Assembly: GCA_001931905.2 (NCBI GenBank)
Contig: MSJI02000556.1
Span: 1-55,982 of the forward strand
Direction of reading: 5' to 3'
Source of the DNA: Cladosporium sp. IMV 00045
Taxonomy: Eukaryota > Ascomycota > Dothideomycetes > Cladosporiales > Cladosporiaceae
DNA: 55,982 nt
Both the position numbers and the translations under genes were made by a program. Numbering within the stretch: the stretch's first letter is position 1; each line of letters begins with the position of its first letter. Shown piece after piece: positions 11,005-21,036 of this stretch. The notes under the pieces were generated by a model. That model ran no database searches, was not told the origin of the DNA, and saw only the letters and a list, made by a program, of their open reading frames with translations.

Positions 11005-12676
11005 GCCACGGACCCTGTATGAACTCGCTGAGGCGCAGCAACATCTCCGCAGCTGGTTCTAGCTTGAGTTATTTATAGGGTTACTCACTAGGTGCTAGCG
11101 ATCTTTGTGCGTAGCACGCTTGTCAGCCGTTTGGTGCCAAGACCGAGTGGATCTTGGCAAATGATGCAGACAGACAGACGAATAACTGCCATCTCTCAGA
11201 CAGACTGACATCACGTCGGGACTTAGATAGGCAGATCAGAAATTCTCTCAATTCCTGTCTGTGGCTGATGAACACCTTGGTCCTGAGTGCAAGGCGATGT
11301 TGCTTGTATTACAAGGCAGCGTTTAGGGGCGGCTCATACGGTCTCCGTGAGCCCATCGATGGTGACGACTATCATCACCATCATCATCATCGTGCATGTT
11401 AGATATGCCAAGTTACAGCTATCTATATACGATAGTGGCGCGATAGCAAGTAGGCTATATGTGAGCTTACTCAGATGTCGTGTTGCAGGGCCCTTCCCTG
11501 CTGCAAGCCGCGGGTCCTCTCTGCGAGAAGACATCGGACCCACCTGCTGTACAATATTAATCTTCAAGTTTCTCCGCGGACACCGGATTTTTGAACCTCA
11601 AAGCTTCTCCGGTTGCTTCCTACCGCATCACTTCCCCACCCGCACGGTACAAGATCCACCCCACGAGCCTGCAGCCTTGCGCCCTTGTCACTTCTGGCCT
11701 CACGTCTGATAGGCGCGGAGGGCGCATCACCTCGACAAGCCCTTGGATCACCAAGACCACTCGCTTTGCGCAGGAAATGCATCGAGCGCCAGCCCCCTAC
11801 ACCTTGCCGGTGGGGTTTCTCGCAACAGATAGGCTTAGACTCGTGAACTGCGTCTCGAAGACGTGAAGCAGCTCGCTACTGCCCGAACAACAAGCTCGAG
11901 TTCACTCTACGCGCACGCACCCTGCCGTCGTGATCAACTAGTATTGTGGGCTGCCGCTGGAGTGCAACAATACCGAATCGCAAAGCCTGAAACAAGACGT
12001 AGGTGTGGCAATGCCTGGAATCGCTTCGAGGAGCCAAATGATGCCAGGAGGCCGTTAGATCACATGCATCCATGGGAGACCGAGTCCTCTTCTGCAGGGT
12101 CTATCATTGCCTTGGCCACAAGACTTTTGGAGAAGATGGAGAAGAAGCATTGGTGGCGACAAACCATACCGTCATGTGAAACATAAGAATGTAATAGGCG
12201 CTTGCCGGTGGAGCCGCCATGATCCCAATTTGTAACATTCAGATACGACAGCGACTTATGTTACGGTCTGTGGAGGCTATAATTAATCCCCTGACTGACT
12301 TCCTCTTCCACTCTGCCAGCGCGAGTAAAAACAATGGCCCGGCCACTGCTCTACTTAAAATTTCCCCTAGAATGCTATCACATGAATGAGAGACATCCAA
12401 CATTCTTCCTCCCAGGCGTTGTGTGTGGGACTTTTTACATGAGTCGCCGCCAACCTGAGGTGATTCAAGCGGTGAAATTTGTGCTCAGCGGCAAGCGTTA
12501 CCGATATGTGTTCCAGAAGACGTGTTAACAGATGCGCAGGCACCTTACAAGCCTGCATCAGTTCTGGCGTCTCTCCTATCGGTCTGGTGCAGATGTATAC
12601 TCTCGACCAACGTGTAAGGCTTATCCCGCCTCCCTTATGCCGCGACCTGCTCGATTGACGGTGAAAGTTTCTTGAT
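11005..12676. other. gene-free stretch with one CAT microsatellite
   Basis: Only short overlapping frames without recognisable motifs are present. A run of CAT/ATC trinucleotides lies at about 11370-11395. I see no RNA gene or mobile-element end here. Confidence 0.4.
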
Positions 12677-13726
12677 ATGGCTTATGTCTACAGCAACGTT
12701 CCAGCGCTCGACATCGCAGCAGACGACGCCATCTCCATTCCTTTCCTTTTCCATGTCCCTGAACCTGCACCACAAAGCCCAATGGAAGAAGCAAGTCAAC
12801 TCTCGAGCCTTCCCCCGTCCCTGGCAATAGGCGCTCGCAATCTCCGGGGCAGCAACATCGACACGCAATCTTCTGCTATCGCGCGGTACGAGGTCGAAGC
12901 ACGTCTGTATACTGGCGAACGCGTGGTCCGTTCTGTTTCAGCCGAAATCCGCATCTACATCACTCTTGCCCACGTTCCACCTCCGGTATCACTAGACGAC
13001 TTTCCCCAGGAGTACATCTGCAGCTTCAGCAAGCCACTCCGCAGGGAAAAGCAGGTGGGGTGGTTCAGCTCCAACGCCAACAGATTCGACGGTGAAACAC
13101 AAGTCACGGTCACTGTTCTTGAGCCGAGCGCCGTGCGCCTCGATCCTGGCCGCGAACAAGATCACCCGGTCACTATCACCCTGACCGCTGATTTCAGCGT
13201 CATCAAGAGTTCACGAGGGGCGAAGGTTACCGATCAGCCACCTGATAACATGGATGTGGTGCTCAATTGGCTCCTCGAGTCCACGACCTTCATCTCCGTC
13301 GTTCCCATGCAAGAGATTCCAACTCGGAAGGAAGCTTTCAATTCACCATTTATTGCCTCGTCTACGACCTCCTCGCCCTGGCGCACGGCTAAAATGCACC
13401 TATACCGCTGGAACGTCGTTGAAAGTTGCGCTTCCTCTGTTACCAGCCACGGAAGTTCAGCGCCCTTTATCGCCGTCCCAGCAAGGGGTTGTTGCTCCTC
13501 GGAATCAGCAACAGAGCATCTACGCACGAAATGGCGGAAAGAAGAAACTCTCCATCTTGCTCTTACGCCACCTTCGGATTCCATACCATCGTTCTTCACG
13601 CCGCGGCTTTCGCGCCGCTACAGTCTGCATTTGCATTTCGAGTTTCAGGATCATGAGAAGGCCGCACACTTCAATCTCCAGATACCTGTACAAATTATCT
13701 GGGTTCGAGGCGCGGCAGTGCGGTGA
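12677..13726 (+). CDS. arrestin-like domain protein, possibly N-terminally truncated
   Basis: This single-exon ORF of 349 residues reads like the later part of a fungal arrestin-like (ART/PalF-type) protein. The strand-rich region SIPFLFHVPEPAPQ with LPPS (residues about 20-50) is the typical turn between arrestin halves. IPSFFTPRLSRRYSLHLHFE near residue 315 matches the end-of-domain motif (P-S-F...LSR-Y-x-L). Arrestin-like proteins work as adaptors for ubiquitin ligases on plasma-membrane transporters. The usual first 80-100 residues are absent, and I could not find an upstream exon in 12200-12676, so either the start is in an unseen exon or this is a truncated gene. Neighbours on both sides are transposon relics. 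Confidence 0.5.
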   Translation: MAYVYSNVPALDIAADDAISIPFLFHVPEPAPQSPMEEASQLSSLPPSLAIGARNLRGSNIDTQSSAIARYEVEARLYTGERVVRSVSAEIRIYITLAHVPPPVSLDDFPQEYICSFSKPLRREKQVGWFSSNANRFDGETQVTVTVLEPSAVRLDPGREQDHPVTITLTADFSVIKSSRGAKVTDQPPDNMDVVLNWLLESTTFISVVPMQEIPTRKEAFNSPFIASSTTSSPWRTAKMHLYRWNVVESCASSVTSHGSSAPFIAVPARGCCSSESATEHLRTKWRKEETLHLALTPPSDSIPSFFTPRLSRRYSLHLHFEFQDHEKAAHFNLQIPVQIIWVRGAAVR

Positions 13727-14870
13727 GGAAGAGAGTTGGTGCAGAATCTCGGGCCAGTGATGTTATTTCATCGGATGGATTGGATCGAGGGGCCTTATTA
13801 CGAAATTCGTTGGTACGCCAACGTTATTTCAACTTGGTTCAGCATCTTCACCTATGAGGTTAACGGTCTACTGCTTTAACGGATTTGATCACTTTCAGAG
13901 AAGCCAGAACGCTGATTTGTCCTGCAAATTCTTTTCTTTTCTCTCATATGAGCGGGGTTCTCCGACCCATCTCGCGACCAAATTTCCCAAGAGCTATGGG
14001 ACGATAGAAGCCTCGAGAAGTGGCTAGACCTTCATTCTTCCATGCAAAAGCCTTTGACCAGCTGGCAAATCCATGAAATCCGCCGCCGAAAATCACTCCA
14101 AGCCGAGCCAAATGCCGGCCATACAGTAATCGCGCAACTTACAAGCAGGAATGAACGTGTCTTTAATAAGGGCGGGAGTCAGGTGGGATAGGATGAAGCA
14201 CGCATCGACAAGGAAAAGATCTGGCGTAGTTTTTCTTGAGGGGATATGTACAGTCGCCGCCAAACCATCATCATCATTGTGGAACAGGACGCGTTATTGG
14301 GGGCACTTCGGCGTCTCCCCAGCGGTGTGAAAGCAGAATCAAGACCATTGTTATAATCCATAATTGTTCCACGCGCGGCTGTCAAAGCGCCTGAGGTCAG
14401 AACTTCCCTTCGCGGCGCGCTGTCACAGGCTACACCTAGGATGAAGGCTTTGCCTTCCAGACTGCTATCTTTAATGATACGTTGGTACAGAAAGGTACAG
14501 AATGTTACATGCGGCGATCGTGCGAAGGTGGCGTGACAGGAAGGAGCAGTACATCTACTTCAGGCGCCCGATCTCTCTCGAGTTGCTTCTTTCTTTTCTT
14601 AAAGCTTCGCAATTTGGTGAATAGCCTTGTACATTGTGAATAACACTCTACTCGAGCCCGTGTCACGCGCTGACTTAAATTTCCATCCCTCTTCGGCCCT
14701 ATTTTTGAATTTACGGTCGGCATCGCGTTTAAGTCTGTTCAAATCCCCCAGAAATATGCTCAGTCCATCTGGTACCTCGGTCATGCGCCTTTGTTTTAAG
14801 GTCAAGCCTTGGTTCCTCTCAACATTCGAGCTGTTGTCAGCAAAGATTTGCAAAATCAACTTTTTAAAAC
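13727..14870. other. gene-free stretch
   Basis: Short frames only. I recognise no motif on either strand. Confidence 0.4.
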
Positions 14871-14871
14871 T

Positions 14872-14975
14872 TGTTCGGTTGATTGATGACTAAACAGTCA
14901 ATCAATTTGAGCCTCCCGATCAATCAAACAATTGATGAGAATCCAAATTGATTGTAAATTGATTGTCAAATTTCA
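14872..14975. repeat. TTGATTG direct and inverted repeat cluster
   Basis: TTGATTG/CAATCAA occurs at least seven times in both orientations within about 100 bp. Such clusters can be the subterminal region of a DNA transposon, but I could not find a partner end. Confidence 0.4.
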
Positions 14976-15439
14976 ATTCAAAAAGTGGTCGAAGCTGCGG
15001 CAGGGTTAGGATTGGTGTAGAGCGTCTAAATGGGGGAGGCCCGGCAACACTCGGCCAAAGTTACGCGCAGATACACGCTAGTACAGATCCCCGCGTCGCA
15101 CGTGTCTCATTGTGCCGCGAGCCTCTCGGCTCCTAGCCAAAGACAAGGTTGAGACGATGGTACAGTCAAGCCTGAGACATCGCCGGAACCGTTCATCACG
15201 GTGCATTCTGCCGCCTCGCAGCCGTTTTCCGTCTGGAGGTCTTTTGCAAAGTCCTTCTGCAGCGTCTTACTGTCGTTCACATCCTGATCCAGCACGCACT
15301 GCTTCACGACACTGTCGAACTTTACCGGGTACCACTTCACCTTTTGACGCGTGCGCCAGTCAGGCTCGACGTCAGCCAGCGAGTGTGCTGCTTCGCCCTG
15401 TTGGCTTCGACTTGTCGGCAGACTACGTCGATCCTCTCG

Positions 15440-15800
15440 CCCGGGCGTAGCCCACCGACCTGAAGGAGATGCACAGACTGAACCAACGAACGCCGTCTTA
15501 GAACAACACCTCCGCGCCTACGTTTCCTACCTACAAGACGATTGGGTAGACTGGCTCCCGCTCGCTGAGTTCCCTGCGAACTCCTTGTTCTCCGAAACGA
15601 CAGTACGTCCCCGTTCTTTCCGAACTACGGATTTCATCCGCGGCTAGGAACCGAACCGTCAGAAACCGTCGTAGGCTTACGTTCTGCCTGACAAGCTTCT
15701 GCACTCGCTGATCAAATGTCTGCTATCCTCAAACACCTCCGCGAACAGACGACATTAGCCCAAACCCGATAGTCTGAGCAGGCCGATAGACAAAGCAAAG
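15440..15800 (+). pseudogene. Ty3/gypsy integrase relic
   Basis: The plus-strand frame around 15450-15590 reads [14 protein letters not shown], then [20 protein letters not shown], then [10 protein letters not shown]. This is the canonical end of the gypsy integrase core. After a frameshift near 15610 it continues as [16 protein letters not shown], then about 15710-15760 as QMSAILKHLREQTTLAQ, the linker that normally follows. No RT, LTR or protease is found around it. Positions 15000-15440 may hold further unreadable parts of the same element. Confidence 0.8.
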
Positions 15801-15822
15801 CTGCTCTGTAGTTCAAAGTCGA

Positions 15823-16590
15823 TTACTTAGTATGCCTATCTATGAAGAACCTGAAGACCCTGCGATGCTTTTTCGCACAGGTCATCCCTTCAGCTTCTTT
15901 CGCTATTTGGAGAACTGCTGTGATGCTAAACAAGAAACTGCCTTTCAATGCCACTCTCTTCCCTTTTCTGCACGTCTTTCGGACATGTAGAAGCTCTTCC
16001 TGCTCTGCTAGCCGTTTGCGAAGTGTGACGTTTTCACTTTGGGTCGCCTCTAAAGCGCGCGTCATTCGCTCGGTTTACCTTTTGATCAGCGACGGAAGGC
16101 CAGTGACCTGCTTAAGTTCAGTATGCAGAACTCTGTTTGCAGCGCGGAGTTCTGTGCCATCTGGCGGAGAGCTAGATGACAGAGACAAGTCGAGATTGGC
16201 GGCCCGGATGAGTGTGCGTGGTGGCGAAGACCGAGTTGTTGGGGCCGTCGCCAACTTCTCAAGCACAACAATCGGGCTCAGAAGCTGCAGACCGGTCGCC
16301 CGCCAGCCGCTTAACATGTTGGCAGATTTGAGAGCCTTTTCACGTGCCCGAATATACATTTCCGTCCACTTCACTCGTTTCACTCGGCTAGAATCAAGTC
16401 TGGAAATGTGGCCCGCCTCAACAGCTAGTGCACGCTTCAGTGGCGAGAATACGCTGAAATTGAGGGGCTGGAGCATGTGCGAAGTGTGCGGCGGTGGTAC
16501 ATGCAGATCGATCGCGTGCTTCATGCAGTATGCGATCACGTTTGCCGTAATCTGGCTTCCTTGGCCATCTTACCATCAATAGACGTCGGA
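15823..16590 (-). pseudogene. pogo/Fot1-type DDE transposase relic
   Basis: Read on the minus strand, the frame at 16539-16075 carries VPPPHTSHMLQPLNFSVFSP and LKRAL, the typical end of the pogo DDE domain. ITANVIAYCMKHAIDL sits just before it after a frameshift near 16560. An in-frame TAA at 16075-16077 interrupts the protein. The same frame then continues from 16074 into a coiled-coil tail (ATQSENVTLRKRLAEQEELL) ending at 15823. The N-terminal HTH domains and the first catalytic Asp are not found. It is a dead copy, cut off upstream near the hAT MITE region. Confidence 0.8.
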
Positions 16591-16778
16591 GGGCTGGGTC
16601 GTTCCTCAAATACCATATATTACCACTCGTAAGCGTGACTATCGGACATCCAGCCACTGTCGCACGTTGAGAAGCGCCAGCCTGGTGGAGTGTGCACTGG
16701 TGTCCATCCAGTGTTCGTGTATTTGGCCTTGAAGATAATGAGAGGCGGAAGCGCCCTGCCGCTCGCGCTGACGCACTC

Positions 16779-17362
16779 CAGTGGTGTTATTGGATTGGAT
16801 CCTTACTGGACTGGATGGTATCCGGATGGATTTTGGATGGATTGGATCAGTGTCGCCATCGCTATTGGATGGATTGGATCATTGCCCCAATATCCAGTTG
16901 GATCCAATAGCCCAAATGGGTAGATTGTCACGTGACGGAGGTGAAGCATTAGTGCGGGGTAATATGTCCCGTGTGCGTATATTGCGTCACAGCAGTGCGA
17001 AGCCAGCAGTCTGACTGCGTACGATGCGTCACAGCGCACCACCTCCGCTCCCCATCAGCCCGCTTCTGCCCACGGAGTCCGTCGGGCAACTCACCTCAAT
17101 AGCGTAACCCATCGTCCGTCACCAATTGTTGGTACGTCGTCCACTCTATCGTGATCGGTCACCAACTTCGATGGTGTTATACATACTTGACGCTCTCTAG
17201 CGAACAGACACTGCTTGTAAAATCATGGAAATGACGTGTTGTGCCATGTTTCCTAATCCGGAACTGGATATCCACTGGATGTATTGGATCGACCCCACTC
17301 AGCCTCTTGGATGGATTGGATTGACCCTCATATCCAATCCATCCAATCCATTAACATCACTG
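16779..17362. mobile_element. non-autonomous hAT element (584 bp)
   Basis: The left end starts CAGTGGTGTTATTGGATTGG, and the right end in reverse complement starts CAGTGATGTTAATGGATTGG. They match over about 22 bp with two differences. Perfect 8-bp target duplications ACGCACTC flank it (16771-16778 and 17363-17370). TIRs starting with CAGTG and an 8-bp duplication are hallmarks of hAT elements. Many TGGATTGGAT units in both orientations lie next to each end and are likely transposase-binding subterminal repeats. The interior has no transposase-like frame. Confidence 0.93.
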
Positions 17363-17370
17363 ACGCACTC

Positions 17371-18165
17371 TATCGCCGTTATCCACTGTTGTCCACCTGA
17401 AATCACTTTTCAAATTGACTTCTCGCGAACATTGATGACTGACTTTCTCCGACCGCAAACCCCGACTCATCCATGTTGTAGATGCGATTCGAGGTGTATT
17501 TGTGCTCTACACACAGCTCAGTCACTACCTAGAACCACGTCTTCACGGTTCTCCAGGCTCATCGCCTTGTGCCTTGCGCCATCGATTTTGCGAGTCCAGA
17601 CACCTTGTATCACAAAAGAAGTCGAACGCGGGAGCGAACGAGCCAGCTTTTGCTTATAGGTCGGTGAGAGGGAGGTGTCGTTTTCGAGAGCCGATACCGG
17701 CTGTTACGGATTTCTTCGGCCATACACACAATAAGAGCCGGGGAAGCCGGGAACCCGGCCCTTGTGAGATGGCTTGTCCATCGCACGAGAGTCTTCTCCT
17801 CGGGTACGGAGAGAATCTGCATTGATATGCGTGAGAACGTGAAGCTGTGCCGAAAAGGCGGGTACGGAAAGTAGCGAAAGGAATGGAAAACGCGTCTGAA
17901 CAAGCACAGATTGAGATACATTTATTTCATTTGTACGCTGTGATAGCAGCGAGGATTTTTTTTCGCTCGTGTTTTTCTGCATAGTGGAAGTTAGATTCAT
18001 GAAGATGGAGGGGTCGGAGGTTTCTGATCAGGATTACTGGGTTATCAGGATCCCCCGGAACTAAGTTATAGAAAGACCTTGCTGACTTTCGGGGCTGCTG
18101 GTTATGGGAGAAATTTAGCACCTCTGCGTCAGCGTAGTTACGGGGTTAGACCGCCGTCCTCCTCT
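17371..18165. other. gene-free stretch
   Basis: Short frames only. It contains the downstream flank of the hAT MITE and the 3' side of the Zn2Cys6 regulator gene. No recognisable feature. Confidence 0.4.
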
Positions 18166-19936
18166 TCACCAAGGATGAACAAAAGAAAAAGCGGCTTTTC
18201 CGGCGATACGACCGCCATAATGCGCGCCACCGTCGAGTGGTGGGCTTTCAAAAGGCGGCATCTCTGGACAAGCCAAAGTGCTGCTTTGATTTGAGCTCTG
18301 GTACTGGTGCTGGCTCTTGGTATTTTCTGGATTCAAACACTCCCTCATTGGTGATAAGCTTGGCGTTATCTGTCTTGCAAAGTGTTCCGCCGACTTTGTA
18401 GGTATAACTTCGGAGACTTTGCACAGCAAGACGGTAAGATAGTGTTTTCGGCCGGTGCGTAGCATCGAGATAAGAGACACAAGCTGGTTGAGGTCGTCTT
18501 TGAAGCGGCACTCCAGGACGTGCCGTTCCAGCGGAACGCAGTATAAGACATCGATGAAAGTGCAGGCGAGATCAAAGAGCTTCTCAGCCTGGTGTGATGT
18601 CAGTATTGCCTCCTTGTTTATCAGGACGAGAGCCCATTGTGAAGAGTTGCATACTTACAAGTCCGATGCCATGAAACTCCATAGCTTGGCGTGAAAAGCG
18701 ATGTATGGCGGTGAGAAGCTCTCGAGACACTTCGATCGGGAATCCGAACCTCATTACACTATCCGCGGCCGTCGATGAGAGGAACCCTTGTCTCATTGAA
18801 ATTTGCCATACAAGGGTCCTTAGCCACTGTTGAGAAACAATCAAATCGACCGCCTGGATTTCGGTGCTTCGAAAGTGGGTAGGAAACGCATTTGACAGAT
18901 GATGCTGAAGTCGTACTAGCCATTCACTCGGGCATCTGGCGTGAAAATCGTTCCACAGCCCGACAAATGTTCCGTCAATGGTTCGGAAGAGTTTGATCAT
19001 GTGGATGAAGCCGTTCAATCCAACTGGCTCTGATGGATCCTCGTCCAAAGCTGGCAATTTAATGGTGGTGTGAAGACTCACAGGCCGGTGACTACGGAGA
19101 GCGAAGGCACGTTCGGCAACGAAGAGCAGCCAGTATAGTCTTCGGTTCCTAGACGCCTCGACGGTGTCTGAGATTTGGTAAAATGCCTCTTCGTGCATGC
19201 CCAGAATCTGCGCTAGAGTTGTAGCCTCGCGCAGATGGAACCATGCAGCGTTGTCTCTGCCGAGGCAAAAGTTGCTGGCGAAAAAGAAAAAAGACGTGAT
19301 GATTGAAGAAATTGTAGGGTTCTCGTTGTCGTTTTTGCCGCTGTTAATTCTTAATGCCTCGCGGAGGACGGCGTTTCCGCATGGTAGGCGATCTTGAGGC
19401 CGGGCTTCGGGTCCTTGGAATGCAATAGGCAGGTCGGGCTGAAATATTACAAAAGAACAAAGAGACATGATCAGACAAGAAGCTTCGATGTCTTTTTCCA
19501 TGTGGCCGACCATTTCTTCAATCTCTTCACGGCGTAGGACTGGCTGTATGAGGTAAAGGTTGGCGAAGTAGTAGTTGACGCATATCGCGATCATCTCCAT
19601 GGAAAGAACACTTGGTCTACCGATTTTGGCGGGAGAGCGCGGCATCACAGCAGAGTCATGAGACGGCACCTCGAAGTGAGATCTACGCCATGTCTCGCTC
19701 GGCTTGGAACCAACTTTGACACGACCGGCCCTTGGACCTTTCCTCTGCGGGATAGCGTTGAATAAACACGCCAGGCCGGCGGAAGTACATTTCTCGCAGG
19801 GCTGTGTGCCAGTGCGTATGCACTTAATTTTGCGCCGACGGCACGCATCGCAGGCGCGATTGGCCTTGACGCCGTAGTTTCCATCATAGAAGTGGCCGAT
19901 GGCACGGGTTTCATTAGAAGTCGACAACTCTGACAT
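18166..19936 (-). CDS. Zn2Cys6 transcription factor with fungal_trans middle domain (two exons)
   Basis: This is a DNA-binding nuclear regulator. The coding sequence is 19936-18659 joined to 18588-18166, about 566 residues. The intron 18589-18658 (70 bp, GTAAGT...CAG, phase 0) links HGIGL to AEKLFDLACTF. The Zn2Cys6 cluster lies near residues 24-52 (ACDACRRRKIKC, then CEKCTSAGLAC) and is followed by a basic stretch (RKGPRAGRVKV). The middle region (about residues 95-380) has the helical pattern of the fungal-specific transcription factor domain, including FHLREATTLAQILGMHEEA. The ATG at 19936 is chosen because the longer frame upstream begins only at a GTG. The target pathway is unknown. A related but broken regulator lies at 47881-50141. 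Confidence 0.85.
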
Positions 19937-20717
19937 GGTTGAATGACTGGACCAAGTGACGCCGCGGTCTGAAAGATAAAAACACACGTTCGACACTAAA
20001 GTGTATTACGGCTGTGTCAATGGCGGTTGTCGTTAAACCAGATAAACTTCTTCCAGCCTCGCCTCGGGCGAGCAAGAGGCGGAAAAAGAACAGGATAGGG
20101 AGGAATGGATAGGATCCTACGTCTGATTTGCCTTCGCAAGCAGAGCATATCTGCACATTTGAGTGAATTGGCTCGAATGCAAGTAGAGGGCTGGGTAAGA
20201 TTACAAGCAGCTCCGTACCGTCAAAAGACGAGTTATCACATATTGTTGGAGGTGAGTGGATCTTGGAAGGTACCGAGGTGGACGTATTGTAGGAACCAAC
20301 ACTGTGATGGAACTGACAACCATGCGCACGACAGTATTGTCAGTTGTGGTTTGGTTGCGAACGACTACTGACTGTAAGATCACAGTATACTACCCCTCAC
20401 TGTAATAAGCCTTAGGCACCAAAGCACACAGAAGTTCAGGCATCCATGAGGTGCGTTCTCAACAATTAGGTTTCCCAGTGGCTCCCACATCCCTGCGCTG
20501 TGCACATCTCGCTTGGCTTTGTCTCCTGTGCTCCTGCTCGCCGTCCAAACTTCAACAAGTCGCCACAGCTTTCTGGCTCAATGCCCTCCTACTGGCCTGT
20601 CGTTTTGTTTTGTTGCCTTCTCATCCACCACATCGCTCCACTACCTCCCCGCCTAACTCATCGCCTCGATCGAATCGATCCATATCCTATTAGTCGGGTG
20701 GCTTCTGCTCCCTCGAC
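19937..20717. other. gene-free stretch
   Basis: Upstream region of the Zn2Cys6 regulator; it probably includes its promoter. No coding motif is recognised up to the LINE tail. Confidence 0.4.
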
Positions 20718-21036
20718 TTACTTCCTCCTTCCCACTGCTGTCTGATCGAGAAACCGGATCATTGCTTCCGCTGCGCCATCGTGGGAGAGACGCTGAAGGT
20801 TTGATGTGTCTCGCAGTGGTGAGAGCTCGATCTTCTTGTGCTGTATATCTTTCAGCATCACGTCCCGCTCTCTCCTGCACTTCTGACACTCGATCAGCAG
20901 ATGGGCGACAGTCTGTCTGCTACTGTAACACCAGCAGCATCTTGCATCTTGTGCCTGCTTGGTCTTCAGCAGGTACACACCTGTCACTGCATGGCCCGCT
21001 TCAGCTGCAAGTATCGTGCTGTCGTCGACTTTCTGC
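20718..21036 (-). pseudogene. LINE 3' end relic, cut by a hAT transposon
   Basis: The minus-strand frame reads the end of a Tad/CgT1-type LINE ORF2: LAAEAGHAVTGVYLLKTK, then CCWCYSSRQTVAHLLIEC and CQKCRRERDVML, which carry a zinc-knuckle-like C-x2-C...H...C pattern. It ends at a stop at 20718. In the coding direction the frame is cut upstream exactly where the hAT terminal repeat begins (21037). It is the same LINE family as 10540-11004, but with the knuckle better preserved. Confidence 0.8.

Noticed and set aside
11287..11400. His-rich frame over the CAT microsatellite
   Set aside because: The histidines come from a trinucleotide repeat. There is no conserved context, start signal or neighbouring exon.
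16690..16715. CACTGGTGTCCATCCAGTG as a further hAT end
   Set aside because: It resembles a TIR over nine bases but has no partner end and no duplication.
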